A program made the translations under genes and the position numbers. This document shows positions 48,254-58,857 of a stretch of 64,000 nt of DNA, one piece after another. Within the stretch, counting starts at the first letter, position 1. Each line of letters begins with the position of its first letter. The stretch comes from Undibacterium sp. Jales W-56 (GTDB lineage Bacteria; Pseudomonadota; Gammaproteobacteria; Burkholderiales; Burkholderiaceae_D), in assembly GCF_025548535.1 (NCBI RefSeq), contig NZ_JAJLQW010000007.1, forward strand, positions 1 to 64,000, given 5' to 3'. Under the pieces are notes generated by a model. The model searched no databases and was not told where the DNA came from. It saw only the letters and a list, made by a program, of their open reading frames with translations.

Positions 48254-50848
48254 TCAAGCGGCTTTGGTCGACTCCAAAAAGTCCTGGGCAAAACGTTGCA
48301 ATACGCCGCCGGCTTCATAGATCGAGACTTCTTCGGCGGTATCGAGACGGCAAGTGACCGGTACTTCAAGCCGCTCGCCGTTCTTGCGATGGATCACCAG
48401 CGTCAAGGTCGCCCGCGGGGTACGCTCACCGGTCACATCGAAGGTTTCGGTACCGTCGATGCCCAGGGTCAGGCGGTTGACGCCTGGCTTGAATTCCAGC
48501 GGCAGTACGCCCATGCCAACCAGATTGGTACGATGAATGCGCTCAAAACCTTCCGCCGCAATCGCTTCCACCCCCGCCAGACGCACGCCTTTGGCCGCCC
48601 AGTCGCGCGAAGAACCCTGGCCGTAGTCGGCACCGGCAATGATGATCAGTGGCTGCTTGCGCTCCATGTAAGTCTCGATCGCTTCCCACATACGGGTGAC
48701 TTTGCCCTCCGGTTCTATGCGCGCCAGTGAACCGGCCTTGACTTTGCCGTTTTCCAGCACCATTTCATTTTTCAGCGTCGGATTCGCAAAGGTCGCACGT
48801 TGTGCGGTCAGGTGATCGCCACGATGCGTTGCGTACGAGTTGAAGTCTTCTTCCGGCAAACCCATTTTCGCAAGGTAAGCACCGGCGGCACTGTCGAGCA
48901 TGATCGCATTCGACGGCGACAAATGGTCGGTCGTGATGTTGTCGCCCAACACCGCCAAAGCACGCATACCCTTCATGGTGCGCGCTGCGGCGAGCGCCCC
49001 TTCCCAGTAAGGCGGGCGGCGGATATAGGTCGTCTGTGGACGCCAGTCGTATAGCGGACTGACCTTCTGACCGTTGTCGAGCTGAATCGCGAACATCGGA
49101 TCGTAGACCTGGCGGAACTGCTCGGGCTTGACGCTGGATTTGACGATGGAATCAATTTCTTCATCGGTCGGCCAGATGTCTTTCAGACGGATTTCCTTAC
49201 CATCGACCACGGTCAGTACATCCTTCTCAATATCGAAACGCACGGTCCCGGCAATCGCATAAGCCACGACCAAAGGCGGCGAAGCGAGGAAGGCTTGCTT
49301 AGCGTAAGGATGGATGCGGCCGTCGAAATTGCGGTTACCGGATAGCACAGCGGTCGCGTACAAATCACGATCGATAATCTCTTGCTGAATCAAAGGATCG
49401 AGCGCGCCGGACATGCCGTTGCACGAGGTGCAGGCATACGCTACAACGCCAAATCCGAGCTTCTCCAGATCGCCCATCAGGCCCGCTTCTTCCAGATATA
49501 AGGTGACGGCTTTGGAACCGGGCGCCAGCGAAGTTTTCACCCAGGGTTTGCGGGTCAGTCCCAGCTTGTTCGCATTGCGCGCCAGCAGGGCCGCAGCGAT
49601 CACATTGCGCGGATTGCTGGTGTTGGTGCAACTGGTAATTGCAGCAATAATCACTGCACCGTCCGGCATCTGACCAGGTACGTCATCCCATTTGCCCGCG
49701 ATGCCTTTGCTGGCCAGATCGGCAGTGGCGACGCGGGCGTGCGGATTCGATGGACCCGCCATATTGCGCACCACACTCGACAGATCGAACTTGAGGACCC
49801 GCTCATACTCGGCGTTCTTCAGGCTGTCCGCCCACAAGCCCGTATGTCTGGCGTAAGTCTCGACCAGCTTGACCTGTTCGTCAGCGCGGCCGGTGAGTTT
49901 CAGGTAATCGATGGTTTGCTGGTCGATGGAAAACATCGCGGCTGTCGCACCGTATTCCGGCGCCATGTTGGAAATGGTGGCGCGGTCGCCGAGCGTCAAC
50001 GCCGCTGCGCCTTCGCCATAGAATTCGAGATAAGCACCGACGACTTTTTGTTTACGCAGGAATTCAGTCAGAGCGAGTACCACGTCGGTCGCGGTAATGT
50101 TCGCTTGCGGACGACCGGACAGTTCGACGCCGATGATGTCCGGCAGACGCATCCAGGAAGCGCGGCCCAGCATCACATTTTCGGCTTCCAGACCGCCGAC
50201 ACCAATCGCAATCACGCCCAGCGCATCGACATGCGGGGTGTGGCTGTCGGTACCGACCAGCGTGTCGGGAAACGCCACGCCGTCCTTGACCTGGATCACC
50301 GGCGACATGCGTTCCAGATTGATCTGGTGCATGATGCCGTTGCCCGGCGGGATCACATCGACGTTCTTGAAGGCTTTTTTTGTCCAGTTGATGAAGTCGA
50401 AACGATCTTCATTGCGACGGTCCTCGATTGCGCGATTCTTGGCGAAGGCATCAGGATCGAAGCCGCCGCACTCCACCGCCAGCGAATGATCGACGATCAG
50501 TTGCACAGGCACGACCGGATTGACCTTGGCCGGATCGCCGCCCTGTTCGGCAATCGCGTCACGCAGGCCGGCCAGATCGACCAGCGCGGTTTGCCCCAGG
50601 ATGTCATGGCACACCACGCGCGCCGGGAACCATGGAAAATCCAGATCGCGCTTGCGCTCGATAAACTGTTTCAGCGAATCGGTCAGCGTCGCCGGATCGC
50701 AGCGACGCACCAGGTTCTCGGCCAGTACGCGTGAAGTGTATGGCAGCCTGTCGTAAGCACCCGGCTCAATCGCATCGACCGCCGCACGCGTATCGAAATA
50801 ATCCAGCGCAGTGCCTGGCAGCTGTTTGCGGAATTGTGTATTCATCAT
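48254..50848 (-). CDS. acnD: 2-methylcitrate dehydratase AcnD (Fe-S dependent)
   Basis: This 864-aa protein is an aconitase-type enzyme of the AcnD group, which replaces PrpD in many betaproteobacteria. The Fe-S cysteines are in AITSCTNTSNP and TSCNGMSGALD. Family blocks such as LVGTDSHTPHVDALGVIAIGVGGLEAENVMLG and ADYGQGSSRDWAAKG, the aconitase swivel signature, are intact. It converts 2-methylcitrate to 2-methylaconitate and needs PrpF downstream, whose gene follows. The ATG at 50848 is preferred over a TTG at 50857. Confidence 0.96.
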   Translation of the reverse strand: MMNTQFRKQLPGTALDYFDTRAAVDAIEPGAYDRLPYTSRVLAENLVRRCDPATLTDSLKQFIERKRDLDFPWFPARVVCHDILGQTALVDLAGLRDAIAEQGGDPAKVNPVVPVQLIVDHSLAVECGGFDPDAFAKNRAIEDRRNEDRFDFINWTKKAFKNVDVIPPGNGIMHQINLERMSPVIQVKDGVAFPDTLVGTDSHTPHVDALGVIAIGVGGLEAENVMLGRASWMRLPDIIGVELSGRPQANITATDVVLALTEFLRKQKVVGAYLEFYGEGAAALTLGDRATISNMAPEYGATAAMFSIDQQTIDYLKLTGRADEQVKLVETYARHTGLWADSLKNAEYERVLKFDLSSVVRNMAGPSNPHARVATADLASKGIAGKWDDVPGQMPDGAVIIAAITSCTNTSNPRNVIAAALLARNANKLGLTRKPWVKTSLAPGSKAVTLYLEEAGLMGDLEKLGFGVVAYACTSCNGMSGALDPLIQQEIIDRDLYATAVLSGNRNFDGRIHPYAKQAFLASPPLVVAYAIAGTVRFDIEKDVLTVVDGKEIRLKDIWPTDEEIDSIVKSSVKPEQFRQVYDPMFAIQLDNGQKVSPLYDWRPQTTYIRRPPYWEGALAAARTMKGMRALAVLGDNITTDHLSPSNAIMLDSAAGAYLAKMGLPEEDFNSYATHRGDHLTAQRATFANPTLKNEMVLENGKVKAGSLARIEPEGKVTRMWEAIETYMERKQPLIIIAGADYGQGSSRDWAAKGVRLAGVEAIAAEGFERIHRTNLVGMGVLPLEFKPGVNRLTLGIDGTETFDVTGERTPRATLTLVIHRKNGERLEVPVTCRLDTAEEVSIYEAGGVLQRFAQDFLESTKAA

Positions 50849-50899
50849 ATTGTCCAAATTGGTAAATCAAGACCTCTCAGCACAAAGGCACAGTTCGTA

Positions 50900-50928
50900 G
50901 TACACGGTGCGCCATGCGCACCGTGTAC
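50900..50928. repeat. Perfect 13-bp inverted repeat (REP-like)
   Basis: GTACACGGTGCGC (50900-50912), loop CAT and GCGCACCGTGTAC (50916-50928) are perfect complements. A related, less regular unit with the core GCGCATGGCGCACC occurs at about 50972-50985. These resemble the short REP-like palindromes of Proteobacteria and lie between prpC and acnD. Confidence 0.7.
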
Positions 50929-51022
50929 ACCGTTTTCAATCCAAATTGAATCTGAATTAAATTGCATCGGCGCGCATGGCGCACCCTACAAATTCTTGTC
51001 TGCACCTCTTCGATAAAAATGT

Positions 51023-52174
51023 TTATTTACGGTCTTTCAGTGCAACAAACTGCAAATCTTCTGGCCCCACATAATTCGCACTCGGACGGATGATCTTGTT
51101 GTCGATGCGTTGTTCGATAATGTGCGCCGCCCAGCCGGAGGTGCGTGCAATCACGAACAGCGGCGTGAACATTGCAGTCGGCACACCCATCATGTGATAC
51201 GACACGGCGGAGAACCAGTCCAGATTCGGGAACATTTTTTTGATATCCCACATCACGGTTTCCAGACGTTCTGCGATGTCGAACATCTTGGTGGAACCGG
51301 CTTCGGCCGACAATTTACGAGCGACTTCCTTGATCACCTTGTTACGCGGATCCGAGATGGTGTACACCGGATGGCCGAAGCCGATCACGACTTCCTTGTT
51401 CTCTACACGCTTCTTGATGTCGGCTTCTGCTTCATCCGGATTGTCGTAGCGCTTCTGGATTTCAAACGCGACTTCATTGGCGCCGCCGTGTTTAGGGCCG
51501 CGCAATGCGCCGATCGCACCGGTAATCGCTGAGTGCATGTCGGAGCCGGTGCCGGCAATCACGCGACCGGTGAAAGTCGACGCATTGAATTCGTGTTCTG
51601 CGTACAGAGTCAGGGACGTATGCATGGCGGTTTCCCACGATGCGCTGGGCTTTTTGCCATGCAGCAGATGCAGGAAATGACCGCCTATCGATGCATCATC
51701 GGTCTCAACTTCAATCCGCTTGCCGTTATGGCTGAAGTGGTACCAGTACAAGAGCATGGAACCCAGGGATGCCATCAGACGATCTGCGATATCGCGCGCA
51801 CCGGGGATATTGTGGTCATCCTTTTCTGGCAGAGTGCAACCCAGCACGGATACGCCGGTGCGCATCACGTCCATCGGATGCGAAGAAGCCGGCAAGGTTT
51901 CCAAGGCCGCCTTCAGGTTCGCCGGCAAACCGCGCAGCGCCTTGAGCTTGGTCTTGTAGGCAGACAATTCGGCAACGGTCGGCAACTTGCCATGCACCAG
52001 CAGGTGGGCGATTTCTTCAAATTCGCAAGCATCGGCGACGTCAAGAATGTCGTAACCGCGGTAGTGCAGATCATTGCCGGTCTTACCCACGGTACACAAG
52101 GCTGTATTGCCTGCGGTGACACCCGATAAGGCGACAGATTTTTTCGGTTTGAAAGGGATGGCGGCTTCAGTCAT
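51023..52174 (-). CDS. prpC: 2-methylcitrate synthase
   Basis: From the ATG at 52174 (GGAGAA site) the product has 383 aa and is a citrate-synthase-type PrpC. Family parts are [53 protein letters not shown] and the catalytic His/Asp region [17 protein letters not shown]. It condenses propionyl-CoA with oxaloacetate. It follows prpB and precedes acnD. Confidence 0.96.
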   Translation of the reverse strand: MTEAAIPFKPKKSVALSGVTAGNTALCTVGKTGNDLHYRGYDILDVADACEFEEIAHLLVHGKLPTVAELSAYKTKLKALRGLPANLKAALETLPASSHPMDVMRTGVSVLGCTLPEKDDHNIPGARDIADRLMASLGSMLLYWYHFSHNGKRIEVETDDASIGGHFLHLLHGKKPSASWETAMHTSLTLYAEHEFNASTFTGRVIAGTGSDMHSAITGAIGALRGPKHGGANEVAFEIQKRYDNPDEAEADIKKRVENKEVVIGFGHPVYTISDPRNKVIKEVARKLSAEAGSTKMFDIAERLETVMWDIKKMFPNLDWFSAVSYHMMGVPTAMFTPLFVIARTSGWAAHIIEQRIDNKIIRPSANYVGPEDLQFVALKDRK

Positions 52175-52308
52175 GTAGTTCTCCATTTAAACGATATGGA
52201 TAAATACTCTTACCCAGTATATTTTTAACCCGCAATCCAGATATGCGGAATCGGTTATTTTTTTAAAAATTTAAGGGGAGTATATGCAACACTCCGCTAT
52301 ATGCATGA

Positions 52309-53199
52309 TTATTTCGCTTTTTGCTGGGCAAACAAGGCATCCAGCTTCTGTTCAAATTCATGATAGTTAATGCGTTCGTACAATTCCATGCGGGTTTGCA
52401 TGGTATCGACCACATTCTTCTGGGTGCCGTCACGACGGATCGCGCCGTACACGTTTTCTGCTGCTTTGTTCATGGCGCGGAATGCCGACAAAGGATATAG
52501 CGCCAGACCGACATCGGCAGAGCGCAACTCTTCCAGCGTAAACAAAGGCGTCGCGCCGAATTCCGTGATGTTGGCAAGAATAGGCACTTTGACTGCGGCC
52601 GCAAATTGCTTGTACATCGCCAGCTCGGTAATCGCCTCCGGGAAGATCATGTCGGCACCGGCCTCGACGCACATTTGGGCACGCTCAATCGCGGCCTCCA
52701 AACCCTCGACTGCCAATGCGTCGGTACGCGCCATGATCACGAAATTGGGATCGGTGCGTGCATCGACGGCGGCCTTGATGCGGTCGACCATTTCAAACTT
52801 GCTGACGATCTCTTTACCGGGGCGATGGCCGCAACGCTTGGCGCCGACCTGGTCTTCGATATGCATCGCTGCCGCACCGAACTTGATCATCGATTTGACG
52901 GTGCGGGTCACGTTGAAGGCGGAAGAACCGAAACCCGTATCCACATCGACCAGCAAAGGCAGATCGCAGACATCGGTAATCCGGCGCACATCGGTCAGCA
53001 CGTCGTCCAGATTCGAAATACCCAGATCTGGCAAGCCCAGCGAACCGGCAGCGACACCGCCACCGGACAGATAAATCGCTTTAAAACCGGCGCGCTTGGC
53101 CAGCAAGGCGTGGTTTGCGTTGATCGCACCGACTACTTGCAAGGGCGATTCTTCTTGCATGGCCTTGCGGAACGCAGCGCCTGCGGAGAGTTGACTCAT
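52309..53199 (-). CDS. prpB: 2-methylisocitrate lyase
   Basis: From the ATG at 53199 the product has 296 aa with the PrpB active-site block [14 protein letters not shown] and the substrate loop [16 protein letters not shown]. It splits 2-methylisocitrate to pyruvate and succinate. The start is fixed by the sigma-54 promoter: transcription should begin near 53229, so the earlier in-frame start at 53244 would lie outside the RNA. AAAGGTAAG precedes the ATG. Confidence 0.96.
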   Translation of the reverse strand: MSQLSAGAAFRKAMQEESPLQVVGAINANHALLAKRAGFKAIYLSGGGVAAGSLGLPDLGISNLDDVLTDVRRITDVCDLPLLVDVDTGFGSSAFNVTRTVKSMIKFGAAAMHIEDQVGAKRCGHRPGKEIVSKFEMVDRIKAAVDARTDPNFVIMARTDALAVEGLEAAIERAQMCVEAGADMIFPEAITELAMYKQFAAAVKVPILANITEFGATPLFTLEELRSADVGLALYPLSAFRAMNKAAENVYGAIRRDGTQKNVVDTMQTRMELYERINYHEFEQKLDALFAQQKAK

Positions 53200-53239
53200 G
53201 TTCTTACCTTTCAGAATAGGGTTTTGCTGCCGAGCATAT

Positions 53240-53255
53240 TGCAATCAGCGTGCCA
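53240..53255 (-). promoter_or_regulatory. Sigma-54 promoter of the prp operon
   Basis: On the minus strand TGGCACGCTGATTGCA matches the -24/-12 consensus TGGCAC-N5-TTGCA completely. It lies 41 bp before the prpB ATG and opposite prpR, a sigma-54 activator, which fits known prp control. Confidence 0.9.
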
Positions 53256-53361
53256 GCCTCATTGAGCAAATCAGGTTTATGAAAAAATCCATGAATATCA
53301 ATAACTTAATTAAGCAGCTCCTGTAATGCTGGCGGTAATTCATTCGCTATCCCATGAATTT

Positions 53362-53422
53362 TGTTTCATAATGACGTTTAATTTGAAACATCGAAACATG
53401 CGATTTCAATTGATTTGAAACA
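53362..53422. promoter_or_regulatory. Candidate PrpR upstream activating sites
   Basis: TGTTTC at 53362 and three GAAACA units at 53385, 53393 and 53417 form paired, inverted motifs about 110-170 bp upstream of the sigma-54 promoter. That is the range expected for an AAA+ enhancer-binding protein. PrpR binding is inferred from position and symmetry. Confidence 0.55.
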
Positions 53423-53471
53423 TCCGCCGCTACCGATACACAACAATCAACCCCAACACACCAGGTGAACT

Positions 53472-55118
53472 ATGCGCCCGCAACCGCCGATTCCTCGTGA
53501 CAGCAACGACAAACCGGTTATCTGGACGGTATCGATCTCGCGCCTGTTTGATTTATTCCGCGACATCATGGTGGAATACGATGCCAGCGCGAATATCGAG
53601 CCTATCCATATGGGTTTTGAAGAAGCCGCGCAGCATCTGCGCGAACGTTTGCAAACCGAGCGTTGCGATGCCGTGATCGCGGCAGGCTCGAACGGCGCCT
53701 ATCTGAAAAACCGCTTGCCGGTTCCGGTGGTGATCGCAAAAGCCAGCGGCTTTGACGTAATGCAGGCCCTCGCCAGGGCACGACGGGTGTCGCCCGAGAT
53801 CGGCTTGATCACGTATCAGGAAACCATGCCCGAGCTGGTCGATTTTAAAAATACCTTCGGTTTCAAACTCGAGCAGCGCACTTATGTCACGGAAGAGGAT
53901 GCCCGCGCCCAGATCAGCGAACTCAAGGCCAAGGGCATTACAGCCATCGTCGGTGCCGGCCTGATCACGGATCTGGCGGAAGAAGCAGGACTGACCGGCA
54001 TCTTCATGTATTCGGCAGAATCGATACGCCAATCGTTTGAAGATGCGCTGGAAATAGCCCGCCTGACCCGCCTGGAATCCTCGCGCGGACGACATCATCC
54101 GGCTACCGAATCGCTGCGGGCACGACACGGTCTGGCCGACCTGCGCGGCGAATCGCCGGCGATGCAAAGCATGCGGCAATCGGTCATGCTGTTCGCCCGC
54201 TCTCCTGCCACGGTCTTGATACAAGGTGAAACCGGCACCGGCAAGGAATTGGCGGCACAGGCCATGCATAAGGAAAGTCCGCGCGCGCGCCATCCTTTTG
54301 TGGCGGTCAATTGCGGCGCCATTGCCGAATCTTTGCTGGAATCTGAATTATTCGGCTATGAAGAGGGCGCGTTTACCGGATCGCGGCGCGGCGGTCATGC
54401 CGGCTTGTTTGAAGCGGCCCACCGCGGCAGCTTGTTTCTCGATGAAATCGGCGAGATGCCTTTAAGCCTGCAAACCCGCTTACTCAGGGTATTGGAAGAA
54501 AGAGAAGTGGTCCGGGTCGGCGGCATTCGTCCGATCCCCGTCGATGTAAGGATTATTAGCGCGACGCATTGCGATCTGGATGCCCGCATGCGCGAAGGAC
54601 GTTTCCGTTCCGACTTATTTTATCGGCTGGCTGTACTACGCTTACAGTTACCGCCATTGCGGGATCGCAAAGAGGACGTGGTTCCTTTGGCTGAATGGTG
54701 TTTAAAGCATGCGCTGGCCTCTCTGGGCAGCCGTCCGCACGCCAACCTGCATGCGGAAGTACGGGCTTGCAGCAAACTGGTAGAACAGTATGACTGGCCA
54801 GGCAATGTCAGGGAATTGCGCAATATGATGGAGCGCCTGGCCTTGTTTCTCGCAGCCGAACCTTTGCAGGCTCTGACACCTGGCCTGATTGCAACAATCG
54901 CCCCGGAAATCGCGGGCACCGGTACGGCAATGTTGACCTTATCTAAACATGATCATGCGGCAACGACTGAGCAGACCAGTAAAGCCGAATTAAACAATGT
55001 TTCCATATGGAAAATTATGGAGCAATTCCACCATAATCGTGACGAGGTGGCGCGCCATCTGGGAATTAGCAGAACCACCTTGTGGAGGAAGTTAAAGCGT
55101 GTAAACAAGGTGTCTTAG
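53472..55118 (+). CDS. prpR: Sigma-54 propionate regulator PrpR
   Basis: This 548-aa protein has an N-terminal PrpR_N sensor (residues about 15-195) that binds 2-methylcitrate in studied members. An AAA+ domain carries Walker A GETGTGKE at 252-259 and GAFTGS at 299-304 (the sigma-54 contact). A C-terminal Fis-type HTH is [24 protein letters not shown]. It is divergent from prpB and acts with the promoter at 53240-53255. Confidence 0.96.
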   Translation: MRPQPPIPRDSNDKPVIWTVSISRLFDLFRDIMVEYDASANIEPIHMGFEEAAQHLRERLQTERCDAVIAAGSNGAYLKNRLPVPVVIAKASGFDVMQALARARRVSPEIGLITYQETMPELVDFKNTFGFKLEQRTYVTEEDARAQISELKAKGITAIVGAGLITDLAEEAGLTGIFMYSAESIRQSFEDALEIARLTRLESSRGRHHPATESLRARHGLADLRGESPAMQSMRQSVMLFARSPATVLIQGETGTGKELAAQAMHKESPRARHPFVAVNCGAIAESLLESELFGYEEGAFTGSRRGGHAGLFEAAHRGSLFLDEIGEMPLSLQTRLLRVLEEREVVRVGGIRPIPVDVRIISATHCDLDARMREGRFRSDLFYRLAVLRLQLPPLRDRKEDVVPLAEWCLKHALASLGSRPHANLHAEVRACSKLVEQYDWPGNVRELRNMMERLALFLAAEPLQALTPGLIATIAPEIAGTGTAMLTLSKHDHAATTEQTSKAELNNVSIWKIMEQFHHNRDEVARHLGISRTTLWRKLKRVNKVS

Positions 55119-55172
55119 GATTTTCTTTCGGTTAAAATCGAGGCACGTAAAAACAAAGAAAAAGAAACGGCA

Positions 55173-55553
55173 ATGAGTCAAACACAAACACCCAAAAAAA
55201 TTCTGATCGTGGATGACAGCAAAGTCTCGCGCATGGTCATTCGCGCCCACATCAAAACCAAGCACGAAGACTGGGAAATTCTGGAGGCAGTCAGCGGCGA
55301 TGAGGCGATTGCGATTGCCGATAAAGAGCGTCCGGATTTTTGCACCATGGACATCAATATGCCAGGCTTGCTGGGAACCGATGCCGCCGAACTGCTTCTG
55401 AGCAAGCATCCGGAGATGCGTATCGTGGTATTTTCTGCGAATATTCAAGAAACTTTTCAAAGTCGCTCTACCAAACTGGGCGCTGTTTTTGTCGCCAAAC
55501 CTGTTACCGAAAAATCGATCGCCTTAGCGCTAGCGCATTTCTTGGGAAACTAA
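55173..55553 (+). CDS. CheY-like response regulator
   Basis: This 126-aa protein is a single receiver domain (ILIVDDSKVSRMVI; Asp in CTMDINMPG near 59; lysine in VAKPVTEKS near 109) with no output domain. It is the first gene of a three-gene operon with a CheC-like and a GGDEF protein. The GGDEF protein may be its output. Confidence 0.9.
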   Translation: MSQTQTPKKILIVDDSKVSRMVIRAHIKTKHEDWEILEAVSGDEAIAIADKERPDFCTMDINMPGLLGTDAAELLLSKHPEMRIVVFSANIQETFQSRSTKLGAVFVAKPVTEKSIALALAHFLGN

Positions 55554-56165
55554 GTGGACTCTTTAACCGACATTCATCTCGACGCCCTGAGCGAAGTATT
55601 CAATATCGGCGCAGGGCGAGCCGCCGCCAGCCTGAGCGAGATCGTCGGTGATGAAGTGAAATTGTCGGTCCCTAAAGTCGAAGTCAGGAAAACTTCAGAA
55701 CTGAATGCCTCCATGCTGGCCTTAGACAGCAATCGCTTCGGCGCGGTGATGCAACAGTTCACCGGACCATTTAATGCCGAAGCCGTATTACTGTTTTCCG
55801 AAGATCATGCGCTTGAAATTGTGCGGGACATGATGAGCTCGCAAATGAGCATCGAAGAACTCGCAGAGTTCGAGCAGGAGGCGATGTGCGAACTCGGCAA
55901 CATTATTCTCAATGCCTGCCTGTCTGCCGTTGCCGATATGCTGGATATCTCTTTTAACAGCTCTCTCCCCAGCTATTCGCTCGCCTCAGCCGACGAACTA
56001 TTCAAACGCATAGGACAGAACGCGGACCATCCGTATATCTTGATACTACATATCGATCTGGCGATTGAGAGGCGCCACTCCAAAGGCCATTTGATCTTCT
56101 TGCTCAGCTCCGCTTCCTTGTCGAATCTCGTACATCAGATCGATCGTTTCTTGGGTAATATTTAA
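55554..56165 (+). CDS. CheC/CheX-family phosphatase-like protein
   Basis: This 203-aa protein resembles CheC: two repeated helices with the E...N motifs (DALSEVFNIGAGRAAASLSEIVGDEVKLSVPKV and EFEQEAMCELGNIILNACLSAVADML). CheC-type proteins dephosphorylate CheY. The GTG start follows the CheY-like stop directly, and its stop overlaps the GGDEF start by one base (TAATG). Confidence 0.85.
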   Translation: MDSLTDIHLDALSEVFNIGAGRAAASLSEIVGDEVKLSVPKVEVRKTSELNASMLALDSNRFGAVMQQFTGPFNAEAVLLFSEDHALEIVRDMMSSQMSIEELAEFEQEAMCELGNIILNACLSAVADMLDISFNSSLPSYSLASADELFKRIGQNADHPYILILHIDLAIERRHSKGHLIFLLSSASLSNLVHQIDRFLGNI

Positions 56166-57163
56166 TGAAGCATCCGGGACAATTGACCGGCGCCAAGGCT
56201 AGCCAGATTTTTAATGCCATCAATATGGGGCTGGTTCTGATTGACGCCAGCGAGCGCATCCTGATGTGGAATGACTGGATGGTCAAACACAGCATGATCA
56301 ATGCTAAAACCGCATTGCAAAAGACCATCTCTGACGTGTTCAGCGACAAACCGAGCGCCGCGTTTTTGACCTCGCTACGCAATACCATCCAATACGGCTT
56401 ACCTGCGGTTCTATCGAACGCCTTGCACCGCTCGCCATTGCCGCTGTTCAATCCTGGCGAATTGTCAGAAGAGTCCGGTCGCATGCACCAGTCGATCACG
56501 ATCACGCCCCTCCCGGCCGGTCCGGATGAAACGCATTGCCTGATCCAGATCATGGATTCCAGTGCGTCGATCAAGCGTGAAAAAATACTCCGTTCGCATT
56601 CGGAAATATTCAGGAAAGAAGCAACCACCGATAGCCTGACCGGCATCTACAACCGTCGCTTTTTTGATGAGCATTTCAAGATGGCGATGGGTCACTCCAG
56701 GCGGCAACAATTACCGCTGTCAGTGTTCATGGTGGATATCGACTTCTTCAAGGAATACAACGATTACTACGGCCATGTCGCTGGCGATAAAGCCTTGATC
56801 AGCGTCGCCAAGACCCTGAAATCGCAATTGACCAGAGCAAGCGATATCGTTGCGCGTTATGGCGGTGAAGAATTTATCCTGATGCTCCCCAATATGCCGG
56901 AAGAGCTGGCCATGCAATTTGCCGAGAGACTGCGTGCTGCCGTGTGGGAGTCGGCCATCCCGCATCTGAAATCGCGCATCAGCGAACAAATCAGCATCAG
57001 TATCGGTATCAGCACGTATTTGCTGGGGCAGGATGTCACTATCCAACATCTATTGGAAGCGGCAGATACGGCGCTCTACAAGGCCAAACAAAACGGCCGC
57101 AATAGCTGCTGCTACCTGAACGCCCAATCGATCATCGATTTGGCTGGCGTCGATAAATCCTAG
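56165..57163 (+). CDS. PAS-GGDEF diguanylate cyclase
   Basis: This 332-aa cytoplasmic protein has a PAS-like domain (residues about 12-130, NAINMGLVLIDASERILMWNDW) and a GGDEF domain with GGEEF at 233-237, so it should make cyclic-di-GMP. An inhibitory I-site RASD at 224-227 is correctly spaced. It is the third gene of the CheY-CheC operon, which suggests phosphorylation-linked control of c-di-GMP synthesis. Confidence 0.92.
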   Translation: MKHPGQLTGAKASQIFNAINMGLVLIDASERILMWNDWMVKHSMINAKTALQKTISDVFSDKPSAAFLTSLRNTIQYGLPAVLSNALHRSPLPLFNPGELSEESGRMHQSITITPLPAGPDETHCLIQIMDSSASIKREKILRSHSEIFRKEATTDSLTGIYNRRFFDEHFKMAMGHSRRQQLPLSVFMVDIDFFKEYNDYYGHVAGDKALISVAKTLKSQLTRASDIVARYGGEEFILMLPNMPEELAMQFAERLRAAVWESAIPHLKSRISEQISISIGISTYLLGQDVTIQHLLEAADTALYKAKQNGRNSCCYLNAQSIIDLAGVDKS

Positions 57164-57218
57164 CCAGGGATCAAGCCGCACTGCCAAATATGGCAGCGAC
57201 ATGCCGCTGCAGAAAAAT

Positions 57219-58676
57219 TCAGCCCAATTTAGTCAGCTTAAACACATTGGTATTCGGGATGCGCGGAATAATGATCTGCAACAAGTGAGTCGAATTACGC
57301 TTCAACCAGCGCTGCTGCACATCGTTTAAAAAATGCAGCGGAATCTGCATCGCGGCACCGACTTTTTCGCGCTCAAAATAATTAATATTGTCACCCGGCG
57401 ATGCCGCCGAGATCGACATATACAATACCGGATCGGTTCCTTTTGGCAGCAAGGGATAATAGCCTTCCATCAGATCGGTACGGTCGAAATACAGATTGCG
57501 CAGAGCCGCATTTTGCGAATTGGTTTTAACATCTTCAATGACATTCGCATGCAGGTATACGTTCGCCTCGGTGTTATTGCGTTTGGTATCGGCAAAAAAT
57601 TCCAAGAAATAATCCGTCACGGGTCGCCCCTGATCATCGACGACATTGCAATTCACTTGTAGATATTGATGAAAAAATTCCGGCTCCTCACTGGTGGTCT
57701 TACTCAGAGCCGCCGTTGCTTCGCTCAGGTCATGCCATTGCGTTTGCAGGGTTTTATAAGTCGCAAAACTATCGCACGCCAAAGCCTGCAAGATCAATGT
57801 ACCCAATTGTGCTTTTTGCTCGGGCGTTTCCGCGATATCTTCCTGATTAGAGGCTTCGGCACGGTCCGGGTCGATGATGGAGCTGTGGGTACGGGTAGCT
57901 AAGACCGCAAGTGGAATGTCGTTCTGCAAACGGCTCGGCCAGTTGCTTATCGCATTCAAGGGATCGGATTCCCGAAAATCAATCGTCACCCCCTGCGCAT
58001 TCAGATTCGCCGCACAGGCCCTGACCGTGCCATCGGCGCCGTTCTCGTTGACAATCTGACGCAGCAAACTCGTATAAGGATGCGTACCGACAATCACAAA
58101 CGGCCAGACCCTGTCATCGCCGTAGAACTGCACAGGATTGGCGGAATCCAGTGCGCCCGGACCGACCAGAATATCCCGCTGCGCCAGTTCCCATTGATAC
58201 GGCGAGGCCAGCTCCAGATCGTTTAACATCGATTTGCCGGTCTGGAACCAATTGTTATAGCCCTTCACAACCCGGCCCAAAAAGCTCTTGCCGGTTGCGG
58301 CGAGCTTGGAGCCGTAGTTCGCCGGCGCCAGCATAATCAAGCGCTTCATCGGGCATAGTTCAGCACGTCCCCTGTAATGCGTGGTCAGCCACTCGCGTGC
58401 CACCAGGCCGCCGGTACTGTGGACGATCACATCAAAACTGGCAGCCAGCTCACCGCTCTGCATCAACTCATCGATCACTTCTGCCATGCGTTTGCCGACA
58501 TCCGCGACACGCACATCATCGTCCATAGATATATAGTCGCCTAACCAGAGTTGCTTGGCCTGATAGTTATTTTTTCCGAGAAAATCCGCCAGGGTATGGA
58601 AAGACTTGGAAGTATCACTCCAGCCATGAATAATGAGCACCTGCCGCTGCGCAGGATCGGTAAGGTTTGCGGGCAT
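57219..58676 (-). CDS. Alpha/beta hydrolase, lipase-like
   Basis: This 485-aa protein has an alpha/beta-hydrolase start (RQVLIIHGWSDTSKSFHTLADFL) with HGWSD oxyanion-type and nucleophile motif VHSTGGLVAREWL near residue 125. The C-terminal half (FHQYLQVNCNVVDDQGRPVTDYFLEFFADTKRNN) looks like an added domain. No signal peptide is seen. It converges on the GGDEF gene. AGGAGG precedes the ATG. Substrate unknown. Confidence 0.8.
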   Translation of the reverse strand: MPANLTDPAQRQVLIIHGWSDTSKSFHTLADFLGKNNYQAKQLWLGDYISMDDDVRVADVGKRMAEVIDELMQSGELAASFDVIVHSTGGLVAREWLTTHYRGRAELCPMKRLIMLAPANYGSKLAATGKSFLGRVVKGYNNWFQTGKSMLNDLELASPYQWELAQRDILVGPGALDSANPVQFYGDDRVWPFVIVGTHPYTSLLRQIVNENGADGTVRACAANLNAQGVTIDFRESDPLNAISNWPSRLQNDIPLAVLATRTHSSIIDPDRAEASNQEDIAETPEQKAQLGTLILQALACDSFATYKTLQTQWHDLSEATAALSKTTSEEPEFFHQYLQVNCNVVDDQGRPVTDYFLEFFADTKRNNTEANVYLHANVIEDVKTNSQNAALRNLYFDRTDLMEGYYPLLPKGTDPVLYMSISAASPGDNINYFEREKVGAAMQIPLHFLNDVQQRWLKRNSTHLLQIIIPRIPNTNVFKLTKLG

Positions 58677-58857
58677 GGTTGGCCTCCTGATTTAATGAAG
58701 TAAACAAATTAGACATGATAGTCAATTCACATGTCTTTTGTTTAATTTTTATTGAAAATCTTTTAACTCATTGAGAATGGCGCACTAGTATTTGTCTTTG
58801 CATTCATGCGCTTTCCAGTCAAAATACGCACTTTCTTTCCATTCTAGGAATCCCGCC

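Noticed and set aside
49739-50734. A 331-codon open frame antisense to acnD (also 45108-46028 antisense to prpE and 53553-54293 antisense to prpR)
   Set aside because: These are shadow frames caused by strong codon bias in GC-rich genes whose sense products are clearly identified.
57164-57218. Hairpin with CTGCCA/TGGCAG between the GGDEF and lipase genes
   Set aside because: It lacks a T-run on either strand, so I do not call it a terminator.
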